DNA of 64,000 nt from Bacillota bacterium (GTDB taxonomy: Bacteria; Bacillota; Clostridia; Lachnospirales; Lachnospiraceae). Below, piece by piece: positions 8,507 to 18,158 of the stretch. Positions within the stretch are counted from its first letter, which is position 1, and every line of letters begins with the position of its first letter. The notes under the pieces are model-generated. The model had not been told where the DNA came from. It ran no database searches and was given only the letters and a program-made list of their open reading frames with translations. Both the position numbers and the translations under genes were made by a program. The DNA is taken from the NCBI GenBank assembly GCA_023411215.1, contig JAEYOY010000064.1, positions 62,001 to 126,000 of the forward strand, given 5' to 3'.

Positions 8507-9502
8507 ATGGAAACAAAATACATCATTGGGGTTGATGGAGGCGGTACAAAGACGGATTATCTATTATTTACGACAGATGGAGAATTTGTAGATTCGCTTC
8601 ATGTAGGAAGCAGAAGTCATGAAATATTAAGCGGCGGTTTTGCAGAGGTGGAAGAGAATGTACTGGCTGATCTGGAGCATCTGCTGGAAAAAAACAGCAT
8701 ACCTGCTTCGAGTATAGCAGCAGCCGCCTTTGGAATGGCAGGAATAGATACTCCGGATCAGTTGGAGCGAATGAACCAGATACTGGCGAAATCATCCCTG
8801 AAGAAATATATTGTAGCCAATGATTCCGTGCTGGGTATTAAAGCGGCATGCCCATCTGGAGTGGGTATTTGCTCCATCAACGGAACGGGATCTGTTACAA
8901 CCGGAATTGATGAGGATGGGAGAATATTACAGGTAGGGGGAATAGGATTAGCTACCGGAGATCATGCAGGGGGCTTTATTATTGCAGCATTGGCAGTAGG
9001 TGCGGTATATGATTATTATTATCGTTGTGGAGAAAGTACAGTGCTGGCCCGGAAGCTAATAGACCTTTTTGGATTAGCTTGCCACGAGGAACTATATAAT
9101 TTCATAAGTAGTCGATTTTATGCCGATCGAAATTTGGATAAAGAGATTATCACAATATTATTTGATGCGGCGAATCAAGGCGACGCCGTATCCATAGAGA
9201 TTGTTCAGGGTATAGCGAGAGAGCAGGCGAAATCAGTATCTGGATGTATTCGCAATCTGAGATTCTCTGATACACCGGAAATCGTCCTTGCCGGTTCGGT
9301 ATGGACAAAGACAAACTGCCCTATTTTATTATCCTATTTTAAGGAATGTATCAATCGATACACCGGACTGCAGGTAGAACCTTTTCCCTTGGAGGTCATT
9401 CCCGCAGTAGGCGCCATTATCTGGGCCATGGAGCTGGCTATGGAGCATCCAGCAACCCCAATGCAGCGGGAGAACATCATAGAGCAAATGCCAAAGCTAT
9501 AA
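8507..9502 (+). CDS. BadF/N-acetylglucosamine kinase-family sugar kinase
   Basis: This 331-aa protein of the ASKHA fold opens with the phosphate-1 motif GVDGGGTKTDYLL and has a phosphate-2 region NGTGSVTTG, an adenosine-type glycine stretch and LAGSVWTKTN near the C-terminus. It belongs to the BadF/BcrA/NAGK family, which phosphorylates N-acetylglucosamine or related amino sugars. ATG 8507 has GAGGAG 7 nt upstream; a TTG two codons earlier is less likely. It lies between the GH4 and ChbG-like genes. As no PTS is present, this kinase could supply the 6-phosphate GH4 needs, acting on the disaccharide, or could salvage the released amino sugar. Confidence 0.85.
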   Translation: METKYIIGVDGGGTKTDYLLFTTDGEFVDSLHVGSRSHEILSGGFAEVEENVLADLEHLLEKNSIPASSIAAAAFGMAGIDTPDQLERMNQILAKSSLKKYIVANDSVLGIKAACPSGVGICSINGTGSVTTGIDEDGRILQVGGIGLATGDHAGGFIIAALAVGAVYDYYYRCGESTVLARKLIDLFGLACHEELYNFISSRFYADRNLDKEIITILFDAANQGDAVSIEIVQGIAREQAKSVSGCIRNLRFSDTPEIVLAGSVWTKTNCPILLSYFKECINRYTGLQVEPFPLEVIPAVGAIIWAMELAMEHPATPMQRENIIEQMPKL

Positions 9503-9577
9503 GCTTCCGTAATCGACAGAATGTACCAGGCAGTGAATAATTTAATGAAATTAGTAATTCATAGAGGAGGAAGAAGA

Positions 9578-10450
9578 ATGGAACGATATATGATTATGAA
9601 TACGGATGATTTTGGTCAATGTTCCTCCGTAAACGAAGCGATATTCGAATTACTCTCGGAAGGATTGGTATCTTCCGCCACGATCATGCCCTGTACTCCG
9701 GGTTTTGAAGAGGCTGCTTCCTGGTGTGTTCGTAATAACGTAACAAATGTCGGACTGCATCTTACCTTTACAAGTGAATGGGAGAATATGAGATCACGTA
9801 GTCTTACCCATGGCCTATCTCTTGAGGATGAGCAGGGATTTCTGTATCCAACCTGTGAAGGTTTTGCATCGCATGCTGTTAAAGATGAGGTGGTGGCGGA
9901 GATCAAGGCTCAGTTTGACCGTTGCATCAATTACGGCTTGCAGTTATCCCATGTGGATAATCATATGGGGAGTCTTTATGGCCTGGCTGGAGAATGCTTT
10001 CTACCTGCCGTGTTTGAGGTCTCTGCGGCTCATGGTAAGCTGCCGTTTCGTTTCTTTCGTAATTATTACAAGGATGATTTTCTCTTGGGACCATTAGACC
10101 ATCCTAAAATGCTGGCTGCCTTCAAGTCGATCACAGAAATGGCAGACCGGGTGGGTATCCTGACACCGGATTATCTTTTGACCCACTCCTACGCGGCTGA
10201 GCCCGGTGAAACTTACGAGAGTTTTAAAGATATGATGATTAGCAGAATGTATCGCTTGCCGGAAGGTATCTCAGAGACCTATATTCACCCCTCTAAGGAA
10301 ACCGACGAGATAAAGCACATTAATCCGACCTGGCAAAGACGAGTTCATGAATATCAGCTGATGAAGGACGAGGATTATCGTTATGCTCTGAAGGATGCTG
10401 ATGTCAAGCAGGTTACTTACCGTGATATTGGAAGGTTAAGAACGAACTAA
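9578..10450 (+). CDS. ChbG/YdjC-family carbohydrate deacetylase
   Basis: This 290-aa metal-dependent deacetylase has the ChbG signature: MNTDDFGQCSSVNEAI (metal-binding Asp pair, residues 6-21), VGLHLTF (metal His) and SHVDNHMG (second His pair, residues ~127-134). A C-terminal EEYIHP-like stretch (SETYIHPSKETD) completes the site. The family removes one N-acetyl group from phosphorylated or free chito-oligosaccharides before hydrolysis by a GH4 enzyme. The start was chosen for AGAGGAGGAAGA just upstream. It closes the GH4-kinase operon, which makes chitobiose or a similar N-acetylated disaccharide the best substrate guess. Confidence 0.88.
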   Translation: MERYMIMNTDDFGQCSSVNEAIFELLSEGLVSSATIMPCTPGFEEAASWCVRNNVTNVGLHLTFTSEWENMRSRSLTHGLSLEDEQGFLYPTCEGFASHAVKDEVVAEIKAQFDRCINYGLQLSHVDNHMGSLYGLAGECFLPAVFEVSAAHGKLPFRFFRNYYKDDFLLGPLDHPKMLAAFKSITEMADRVGILTPDYLLTHSYAAEPGETYESFKDMMISRMYRLPEGISETYIHPSKETDEIKHINPTWQRRVHEYQLMKDEDYRYALKDADVKQVTYRDIGRLRTN

Positions 10451-10607
10451 TCACGCAACAGCTCATAATCTGTATTCTGATATTACAGTGTAAGGGATGG
10501 GATGAATGTGGATTAAAATATTCAGTAATCCTTATGATATAGTCTCAGCGATACGGAAAACGTTATTTAGATAAAAGAAGACAGCTTCAGTAGAAACTCT
10601 TAAAAAT

Positions 10608-10663
10608 AAGGCAAGGATAACGGCATCCATCCGAGTTTTAGGATGCGTGTTACCCTTGCCTTT
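10608..10663. terminator. Bidirectional terminator
   Basis: AAGGCAAGG pairs with CCTTGCCTT, with inner TAAC/GTTA and CATCC/GGATG pairs. T-rich or A-rich flanks lie on both sides, between the converging ChbG-like and GGDEF/EAL genes. Confidence 0.85.
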
Positions 10664-10749
10664 GCTAATAAAATATGATTTAGTAGCTTCTTATTATATA
10701 TGTGTCAAATAAGCTACAGATTCTATTATGAGAATTGATGAATCACTGC

Positions 10750-13236
10750 TTAGAATAATGTACACTGGGAAATTAAATCATCCTCTTTAATAATCTCCAG
10801 TAATTCATCTGGGTGTAACGGCGGGCTGAAGATAAAGCCCTGTATAATATCACAGCGTTTACCACGTAATAATGCTAACTGATCTTCGCTTTCCACGCCT
10901 TCGGCTACCACCTTTATTTCCAGGCTATGCGCTAATTGGATGATGGACTCCGCAATCTGGGCATCCTTTTCATTGGTACATATATTATCAATGAAGGATT
11001 TATCGATCTTAAGCGTATCAATTGGCATCTTGGTTAGATAATTCAAAGAGGAATATCCGGTACCGAAGTCATCCAAGGATACCTTAACGCCTACGTCCTG
11101 CAGATTACTTAGCAATTTGGTGGCATCCATGATGGAAGATACTAAGGTGCTCTCCGTAATCTCAAGCTCGAGATACTCGGGAGGAAGTTCGGTCTCCTCC
11201 AAAATCTCAGATAGCATACCGATGAAACCGGGACGGTTAATCTGTACAGAGGAGATATTCACAGATACAGGGCGAGGATTATAGCCCAGAGTGATTAACT
11301 TCTTATTATAACTGCAGGCCTCCCTAATTAACCAGGAGCTTAACTCTGTGATCAGGCCGCTTTCCTCGGCGATCGGGATGAATTCGGAGGGACTAAGATA
11401 CCCGAGACGTTCGTTATGTATTCTCATGAGAGCCTCAAAACCAATAATACTATTCGATTCCAGTTCAATCAATGGTTGATACTGTAGGTAAATATCCTTA
11501 CTCTCAATGGAGTTGCGGAGTACCTCGAGAATTAAGGTGTTTCGATTCAACTCCTCCTCCATCTTGGCATCGAACAGAGTAAACTTATTCTTACCGGTGT
11601 CCTTTGATTTATACATTGCGATGTCAGAGTTCTTAATCAAATTCTTTGGTGATAAACCATTCTCGGGATAGATGGAGATACCGATGCTCATGGATACATA
11701 TACAATCTCGCCATCCAGATCAAGGGGGTTACGGAAGGTCTCTATAATCTGGGAAGCAAACTCTACAGCAGTCTCTTTCGTGCTTATGTCCTCCTTGAGT
11801 AGTAAGAACTCATCTCCACCGGCTCTCGCTAGCATACCGTTATTGCCGAGGATAGAGGATAACAGCTGCGCGGTTTTAACCAGAAGCGTATCGCCGTATT
11901 CATGGCCCAGAGTATCGTTTACTGTCTTAAAATTATCTAAATCAACGAAATATATGGCATGAATCTTATCATGAGCTTCGGAATTATTCAATACAGCATT
12001 GGCATAATCCAAGAAGGCAAGTTTGTTCGGTAGATTGGTTAGGGTATCATGATATGCCAGAAATTCAATGTGATCATAATTCGATCGAAGCTGTTCTTCG
12101 TTGGATAGCAACTCCTCATGCATGGATTCCAAATCCTCGTAATTAGTTTTTATTATATGAAGCATTTTGTTAAAATTCTTAGATAATTCACCTAATTCAT
12201 TATTGGACTTAATATTAGACTGGACCGTAAGATTGCCGTCTGAGGCAGTTCTCATCGCATCCCTCAGAGCAATGATCGGGGTGGAGATGTAACGTGCCAG
12301 ATAGTTGGCAAATATAATAATAATTACTAGTAAGACTGCACATATAATAATCAATGCGGTCAGCATGATTGCCGTTACTGACTGGATATCGGAGATATCC
12401 TGCTTTACAAGCAATACCCAGTTGAGTTTGGGTACAATGCTGTAGCCATAAACCTGATTCGTGTTTTCGAAGAAATACTCGAAGGTCCCGCTGGACATAA
12501 TAGAGCCGGTATTATAGTTATCGACAAGGGAGGAGAGCTTTTCGGAATTAATCTCTTTTCCAACCAGGGAGGAGTCAGGATGATAAATAACGGTTCCTAC
12601 TTTATCAAGAAGGATACAGAACCCGGACTCACCGATGGTAATGGAATTGAGATAACTCTTGAAGTAGTCCGTATGGATGGTACTGATTACGTAACCTTGA
12701 ATGCTATTGTTCTCGCTGTCGATAATAGGAGCACCGATTTCAAGAGAATAGATTACATCCCCGTCCTTGGTCATCGGACGGATACCATCTACAGCGATGG
12801 CGATGGATCTCGTTGCCAGCATATAGGTTAAAGAAAGCTCAGATCTGGTAGCACTGCCGATGACAGAAGAATCAGAACTGGCAATGATCTCATTGTTTAT
12901 ATTATATAAGGAAATTCGTTCGCAATTATCGTAGCTACCGGAACGTTTTTGAAGCAGTTCATTTACTGTTGTCTGGGAATAAGCACGTCTTGCGTTACTC
13001 AATTCAACTGCATTCGCCAGATCTTCCTGAAGAGCAAGTAAGGACACTTCAGTTCGCTGGGTTTCAAGGATGGCTTCGAGGCCGCTTCTGCTTGTTTCAG
13101 TAAGACGAAGGATATTTTTGGTATTCAATTCCACCAGCCGATTGGTTAATAATCCATGCACGATTACAGATACCAGAATTACAGGTATCATTGATGAAAC
13201 AATCAATAATATACGTAAGGACTTCTTAATCGACAT
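10750..13236 (-). CDS. Membrane GGDEF-EAL protein with Cache and HAMP domains
   Basis: This 828-aa c-di-GMP signalling protein has TM1 at ~9-28, an extracellular Cache sensor to ~285, TM2 at ~290-315, and HAMP at ~316-370. A GGDEF domain follows with an intact RAGGDEF at ~472-478, then an EAL domain with EALMR at ~600, TES, DDFGTGYSS, LKIDKSF and AEGVES. Both catalytic motif sets look complete, so it may make and break c-di-GMP, with the Cache ligand or GTP setting the direction. It is monocistronic on the minus strand. I saw no c-di-GMP riboswitch in the window. Confidence 0.93.
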   Translation of the reverse strand: MSIKKSLRILLIVSSMIPVILVSVIVHGLLTNRLVELNTKNILRLTETSRSGLEAILETQRTEVSLLALQEDLANAVELSNARRAYSQTTVNELLQKRSGSYDNCERISLYNINNEIIASSDSSVIGSATRSELSLTYMLATRSIAIAVDGIRPMTKDGDVIYSLEIGAPIIDSENNSIQGYVISTIHTDYFKSYLNSITIGESGFCILLDKVGTVIYHPDSSLVGKEINSEKLSSLVDNYNTGSIMSSGTFEYFFENTNQVYGYSIVPKLNWVLLVKQDISDIQSVTAIMLTALIIICAVLLVIIIIFANYLARYISTPIIALRDAMRTASDGNLTVQSNIKSNNELGELSKNFNKMLHIIKTNYEDLESMHEELLSNEEQLRSNYDHIEFLAYHDTLTNLPNKLAFLDYANAVLNNSEAHDKIHAIYFVDLDNFKTVNDTLGHEYGDTLLVKTAQLLSSILGNNGMLARAGGDEFLLLKEDISTKETAVEFASQIIETFRNPLDLDGEIVYVSMSIGISIYPENGLSPKNLIKNSDIAMYKSKDTGKNKFTLFDAKMEEELNRNTLILEVLRNSIESKDIYLQYQPLIELESNSIIGFEALMRIHNERLGYLSPSEFIPIAEESGLITELSSWLIREACSYNKKLITLGYNPRPVSVNISSVQINRPGFIGMLSEILEETELPPEYLELEITESTLVSSIMDATKLLSNLQDVGVKVSLDDFGTGYSSLNYLTKMPIDTLKIDKSFIDNICTNEKDAQIAESIIQLAHSLEIKVVAEGVESEDQLALLRGKRCDIIQGFIFSPPLHPDELLEIIKEDDLISQCTLF

Positions 13237-13475
13237 AGGGAACCTCCGATAATAGTTACAGCATGTACTTAAATAATTCTAAACAATATAATATTACCAA
13301 TTATGTCATAATAATGCAATATATATTGTGTTTTAAACTATTTCTTCCTATACTTCATACTCTTTTTGTGCAATATTCACAACAGAAAAATGTCGAATAA
13401 TAACAGTAGGAAATAGGATTTAATTTAAACCGCTAGTATCATTCATTAATAATTTATGAATAACAGATATTTTAG

Positions 13476-13504
13476 TTGAAAATATAGGCTTTTAAGGGTA
13501 TACT
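13476..13504 (+). promoter_or_regulatory. Promoter of tgt-yajC
   Basis: TTGAAA at 13476-13481 and TATACT at 13499-13504, spacing 17. The rest of the 360-nt gap to the GGDEF/EAL gene shows nothing else. Confidence 0.75.
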
Positions 13505-13599
13505 TGTAATGTTAAAATGAAGGAAATTATATCGTTGCGGCATCATATAAAGATTGTATAAATATGTCGTGGTATACAGAAAGTAGGAACAACATAAAA

Positions 13600-14733
13600 A
13601 TGTACAGAATAATCGAACAGGACGGTAGAGCGAAGAGCTCTGAGTTTCAAACCGTTCATGGAACAATACAGACTCCGGTGTTTATGAATGTCGGAACAAC
13701 GGCGGCCATTAAAGGCGCGGTCTCAACGATGGATTTGCAGGAGATCGGGACACAGGTAGAATTATCGAATACTTATCATCTGCATGTAAGACCGGGTGAT
13801 AAGGTCGTAAAGCAGATGGGCGGACTTCATAAGTTCATGGTATGGGACAAACCAATCTTAACAGACTCTGGTGGATTTCAGGTATTTTCTCTTTCCGGAC
13901 TACGAAAGATAAAGGAAGAAGGAGTTTATTTCAGTTCACACATCGATGGTAGAAAAATATTCATGGGGCCAGAGGAGAGTATGCAGATCCAGTCCAACCT
14001 GGCATCTACCATAGCAATGGCATTTGACGAATGCCCACCTCATCCCGCAACAAGGGAATATATGCAGAGTTCTGTCGACAGGACAACACGTTGGCTGAAG
14101 CGATGCAAAATAGAGATGGACCGGCTGAACGGACTGGAGGATACTATTAATCAGCATCAGATGCTATTTGGCATCAACCAAGGCGGTACCTTTGAGGATA
14201 TCCGAATTGAGCATGCTAAGATAATTTCAGAGATGGACCTAGATGGTTATGCTTTAGGTGGATTGGCGGTTGGTGAAAGTCATGAGGAGATGTATCGTAT
14301 TCTTGATGAGACAGTACCATATCTGCCGTTAAATAAGCCAGTATATTTGATGGGAGTTGGTACGCCGGCGAATATACTTGAGGCAGTGGATCGTGGTGTT
14401 GATTTCTTTGACTGTGTTTATCCTACAAGAAATGGCAGACATGGGAACGCATACACCAATAATGGCAAGATGAATCTGATGAATGCGAAGTATGAGTTGG
14501 ATGACAGACCGATCGAAGAGGGTTGTGGCTGCCCGGCATGTAAGCATTACAGTCGTTCTTATATCAGGCATTTACTGAAAGCAAAGGAAATGCTCGGAAT
14601 GAGACTTATGGTTCTCCATAATCTTTATTTCTATAACCATATGATGGAGGAGATAAGGGAAGCGATTCGCGAGAAAAGATTTGCAGAGTATAAAAAGATG
14701 AGATTGGAAGGATTTGTTAGGAGCGAGGATTAG
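13600..14733 (+). CDS. tgt: Queuine tRNA-ribosyltransferase
   Basis: This 377-aa tRNA-guanine transglycosylase swaps guanine-34 of GUN-anticodon tRNAs for preQ1. The active-site stretches LTDSGGFQVFSLSGLRKI (catalytic Asp), GGLAVGES, the nucleophile region DRGVDFFDCVYPTRNGRHG and the zinc site (CGCPACKHYSR plus a later His) are all present. Family members start at MYR-, which favours ATG 13600 over an in-frame ATG at 13564; both have weak ribosome sites. yajC follows 49 nt downstream, a common pairing. Confidence 0.95.
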   Translation: MYRIIEQDGRAKSSEFQTVHGTIQTPVFMNVGTTAAIKGAVSTMDLQEIGTQVELSNTYHLHVRPGDKVVKQMGGLHKFMVWDKPILTDSGGFQVFSLSGLRKIKEEGVYFSSHIDGRKIFMGPEESMQIQSNLASTIAMAFDECPPHPATREYMQSSVDRTTRWLKRCKIEMDRLNGLEDTINQHQMLFGINQGGTFEDIRIEHAKIISEMDLDGYALGGLAVGESHEEMYRILDETVPYLPLNKPVYLMGVGTPANILEAVDRGVDFFDCVYPTRNGRHGNAYTNNGKMNLMNAKYELDDRPIEEGCGCPACKHYSRSYIRHLLKAKEMLGMRLMVLHNLYFYNHMMEEIREAIREKRFAEYKKMRLEGFVRSED

Positions 14734-14782
14734 AAGCGAATAACATTGAATTATAGAAAACGAAATCAGGAGGAATATTATT

Positions 14783-15106
14783 ATGAATAATTTAATGCTT
14801 TTAACCGCAGGTACGGGTTCAACGGGAGGCTCAATGCTGTTATTGGTTGTAGAGATTGGTTTCTTAGGTCTTTTACTTTACTTTATGTTAATCCGGCCGC
14901 AGAAGAAGCAACAGAAGAAGATGAGTATGATGCTCTCTACAATAGCTGCAGGTGATAGCGTATTAACTTCAGGTGGTTTTTATGGAGTTGTGATTGATGT
15001 TATGGATGAAATCGTAATCGTAGAATTCGGCAATAATAAGAATTGCAGAATTCCCATGAAGAAGAGCGCTATCGTTGAGATTGAAAAGCCGAACACCGAG
15101 AAATAA
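14783..15106 (+). CDS. yajC: Preprotein translocase subunit YajC
   Basis: This 107-aa protein has one N-terminal membrane helix (LLLVVEIGFLGLLLYFMLIRPQKKQQKK) followed by the usual basic cluster and a small cytosolic beta domain (GDSVLTSGGFYGVVIDV). YajC associates with SecDF at the Sec translocon. The ribosome site is AGGAGG. It follows tgt as in many bacteria, but secDF is not next to it here. Confidence 0.93.
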   Translation: MNNLMLLTAGTGSTGGSMLLLVVEIGFLGLLLYFMLIRPQKKQQKKMSMMLSTIAAGDSVLTSGGFYGVVIDVMDEIVIVEFGNNKNCRIPMKKSAIVEIEKPNTEK

Positions 15107-15151
15107 GCATTTGTACAATAGATAATTAATGATTTATATGACATTATCCTT

Positions 15152-15240
15152 AAGAAGGAAGATGAATCAGCCCCATACAAAGCACCGGATACATTCCGAT
15201 CACAGTGCAATTTATGGGACTGACCATCTTCCTTCTTTTA
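15152..15240 (+). terminator. Terminator after yajC
   Basis: A 13-bp outer stem (AAGAAGGAAGATG and its complement) encloses CCCATA/TATGGG and ends in CTTCTTTTA. The loop is unusually long for a terminator. Confidence 0.8.
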
Positions 15241-15310
15241 CTATATATCGTTTGCTTATTGAAATATTTTTTTGATGTATCATTCTAGGGACGGTTGCGG
15301 ACAGGAGGCC

Positions 15311-15570
15311 CGGTAATAGGATGCCCTTTTGAAAAGCTAGTCTCAGTTTACTAGCACTTCTAAGGTCTCTTCGTTCACTTGGTGCAATCAGACCGCGCAA
15401 AAACTCCTCAGGGAATAAATCGTAAACCTACACAGTAGCTTTCCGATTTATTCCCTTCGTCTAACATTTGCGCTCGTGCGACTTATCGCACGTCTGATTT
15501 CATCGTTCTCTCAGATACCTAAGAAATGCACGTAAACTGCAAATACTTTCAAAAAGGCATCCCATCACCG
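15311..15570. repeat. 260-nt imperfect palindrome
   Basis: The two halves are complementary throughout with gaps. The ends are CGGTAATAGGATGCC against GGCATCCCATCACCG, then TTTTGAAA, CAGTTTAC, TTCTTAGG-like and ATCAGAC blocks. The centre is a perfect 12-bp hairpin (GGGAATAAATCG, 15411-15422 with 15444-15455). It fills most of the gap between the convergent yajC and asnB genes. It may be a MITE-like element or a structured RNA; it has no coding frame with a ribosome site. Confidence 0.8.
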
Positions 15571-15639
15571 TTCTTCCTGTCAGTTAAGTCCTGCAACCTT
15601 CCCCTTTGCCATTAACTCCCCTTTGCCATTTCCCTATTC

Positions 15640-17490
15640 CTACACCAACTGAACATGATACTTCTCCAACCAATAGTTGATTTGTAACAGATATGCAATC
15701 ATCTGCGGACCTGCCATAAGCTGGCCATACCAGGGCTTACCGTAATCAGAGGGTGATTGTAGGAAGGTCTTAATCTTATCTACGTCAATCAGAGGATGGA
15801 TGGGTGCGTTGGGGTCGGAGATAACCTCCAGAAGACGGTTACCAAGGAGAGTTTCATATTCTGGGTGATAGGTCTTAGGATAGGGGCTTTTACGTCGGAA
15901 GAGAATCTCATCAGGGATCAGGCCTTTGCCCGCATCCCTCAGAAGCCCTTTGACAACTCCATCTTTTGCTTTCATCGAATAAGGCACATTCCAGACGTAT
16001 TCTACAATACGGTGATCTGCAAACGGTACTCTTGCTTCCAGGCCTGAGTGCATACTACAGCGATCCATACGGTCAAGAAGGGTAACCATGAACCATTTTA
16101 GATTGAGAAAGGCTATCTCCCTACGACGTGCCTCCAGTGGACTTTCACCAATCAGACGAGGAACCTCTGAGAGGGTTTTTTCATAAGCAGATTTCACGTA
16201 AGTTTCCAGGTCCAGTGTAGCAAGAAGATCTTGGGATAAGAGGAATTTACGTGTGTCCAAACTGTTTGACCAGGGAAAGGTATCGGCCTTCATAAGCTCT
16301 GGTCGATTGATCCAAGGATAGCCACCAAATATCTCATCGGCGCACTCGCCGGTCAGTGTCACCTTCGTCTCATTAGCAACCAAGCGACAGAAGTAGAGAA
16401 GAGAGGATTCTACATCCGCCATATTCGGTAGATCTCTTGCATCCACTGCAGGATAGAGCTGATCTGCCAAATGAAGATTATCGCATTCTAGATAGGTATG
16501 GCTGCTTCGTGAATGATCAATCATAATATCCACATAAGGTCGATCCTGTGAAGGCTGGAAGGAATTTGCTTTAAAATGTTTGGCGTTATCTTTAAAATCA
16601 AAGGAATAGGTTCGAAGCTGTAGACCCTGTTTGCTCAGCTCCTTAGCACAGATCGCGGTAACTAGGCTACTGTCTACCCCACCGGATAATAGGGTACAAA
16701 TCGGAATATCAGAAATCATTTGCCGTTTCACAGCATCATATAGTAAATATGAGGTCTTTTCTACTGTGGTCTCGTAGTCGTCTTCATGAGGCGCACTGGT
16801 TAATTCCCAATATGGTTTTTCCTTAAGTCCATTTTCATCAAAGGTTATGATATTACCGGCCAAAACCTCGTGGATGTTCTTGAATACCCCTTTGCCATAG
16901 GATTTGGCTGGACCGAGACCGAAGATCTCGCATAGTCCGCCTGCATCTACTATGGGTTTCACCCCAGGATACTCGAAGAGCGCTTTGATTTCCGAAGAAA
17001 AGATAAGGGTCTGATCCTTTACAGTATAGAATAATGGCTTTACTCCAAAACGGTCTCTTGCAAGATAAAGAATACTGTTGTTTTCATCCCAGACAGCGAA
17101 GGAGAATATGCCGTTCAATTCCTTTACAAATTCACCGCCATTAGCCATAAAGCCGGTCAAAATAACTTCAGTATCAGTATGTGTCTTGAAAAGATAACCC
17201 ATATTGATTAGATTTTCCCTAAGCTCAGCGGTGTTATAAAGCTCACCGTTGTAAATGATGGTGTAAGAAGCACCGGATTTCAGTTTTGTCATTGGCTGGT
17301 GACCGCGGCTGATATCGATGATGGATAATCTGGTATGGGCCATTCCGATCTTGGAAACCAGCATCTCACCTTGCTCATCCGGTCCGCGGTGGATCAGCCT
17401 TTGCCTCATGTTTATTAAGCTGTTGTGCCATCGATCATAATCTTTCGTGAAATCAGCTTCCATATTACAAAAACCGGTTATCCCACACAT
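15640..17490 (-). CDS. asnB: Asparagine synthase (glutamine-hydrolysing)
   Basis: This 616-aa enzyme makes asparagine from aspartate, glutamine and ATP. The class II glutaminase begins MCGITGF with Cys2 as nucleophile after Met removal, followed by RGPDEQG and IIYNGELYN. The synthetase half has the PP-loop LLSGGVDSS near residue 268 and the GECADEIFGGY stretch. The Shine-Dalgarno is GAGGTG. It lies 80 nt after dpaB on the same strand, so it may be co-transcribed in sporulating cells as well as having its own promoter. Asparagine versus another amidotransferase product is settled only by family resemblance. Confidence 0.92.
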   Translation of the reverse strand: MCGITGFCNMEADFTKDYDRWHNSLINMRQRLIHRGPDEQGEMLVSKIGMAHTRLSIIDISRGHQPMTKLKSGASYTIIYNGELYNTAELRENLINMGYLFKTHTDTEVILTGFMANGGEFVKELNGIFSFAVWDENNSILYLARDRFGVKPLFYTVKDQTLIFSSEIKALFEYPGVKPIVDAGGLCEIFGLGPAKSYGKGVFKNIHEVLAGNIITFDENGLKEKPYWELTSAPHEDDYETTVEKTSYLLYDAVKRQMISDIPICTLLSGGVDSSLVTAICAKELSKQGLQLRTYSFDFKDNAKHFKANSFQPSQDRPYVDIMIDHSRSSHTYLECDNLHLADQLYPAVDARDLPNMADVESSLLYFCRLVANETKVTLTGECADEIFGGYPWINRPELMKADTFPWSNSLDTRKFLLSQDLLATLDLETYVKSAYEKTLSEVPRLIGESPLEARRREIAFLNLKWFMVTLLDRMDRCSMHSGLEARVPFADHRIVEYVWNVPYSMKAKDGVVKGLLRDAGKGLIPDEILFRRKSPYPKTYHPEYETLLGNRLLEVISDPNAPIHPLIDVDKIKTFLQSPSDYGKPWYGQLMAGPQMIAYLLQINYWLEKYHVQLV

Positions 17491-17570
17491 CTTATCACCT
17501 CATAAATGGATTTTTGTTTTCTAAATGCTTAGATTTGCTAATGGTAAGTCATGAAGCGGTAGCGATAACA

Positions 17571-18158
17571 TTACTTTGGTGCCATTATAATGGGCTGTAG
17601 CTGTTTTCCTTCCAGTGCCTCCTCTAAGGTTGGAATCATGTAATCAAAATGTGCCACCATGGAGTATGGTTTACTTTTATAATTATCCTGACCGAAGGGA
17701 ACGAAATATATATTTTTCGCTCCCAGCAAAAGACCGATGTTTTTCAGGTTATTACTAAGGGCGTCATTCGTAGCCATAGCAAGGACAATAGGCTTATTGT
17801 TACGAAGCTGGCTTTTGGCCGCCATGAGCACTGGGGAATCGGTGATGGCGTTCGCTAGCTTTGCCATGGTATTTCCGGTACACGGAGCAATAATTACAAT
17901 GTCAAACAGGCTTTTTGGACCGATCTTCTCTGCTTCAACGATAGTCAATATCGGATCATTGCCTGTGATTGTTTTCGCTTTTTTGAGGAAGTCATCTGCT
18001 TTACCGAAACGGGTGTCGGTCACCTGGGCGCGGTCTGAGAAGATGGTAGTAACCTCGTTATTATCCTGCACGAGTCGTTCAATTTGTGGAAATACGGTAT
18101 CAAAGGTACAATAGGATCCAGTTAAAGCTACCCCTATTTTTTTGCCACTAAGAGTCAT
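17571..18158 (-). CDS. dpaB: Dipicolinate synthase subunit B
   Basis: This 195-aa flavoprotein-like subunit belongs to the SpoVFB family. It begins KKIGVALTGSYCTFDTVFPQI and has the nucleotide-binding-type PCTGNTMAKLANAITDSPV stretch typical of the family. With DpaA it converts the product of dihydrodipicolinate synthase to dipicolinic acid in the mother cell during sporulation. Its ATG directly follows the TAA of dpaA, so the two are translationally coupled. Its presence marks the organism as an endospore former using the DpaAB route rather than the Etf route of cluster I clostridia. Confidence 0.93.
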   Translation of the reverse strand: MTLSGKKIGVALTGSYCTFDTVFPQIERLVQDNNEVTTIFSDRAQVTDTRFGKADDFLKKAKTITGNDPILTIVEAEKIGPKSLFDIVIIAPCTGNTMAKLANAITDSPVLMAAKSQLRNNKPIVLAMATNDALSNNLKNIGLLLGAKNIYFVPFGQDNYKSKPYSMVAHFDYMIPTLEEALEGKQLQPIIMAPK

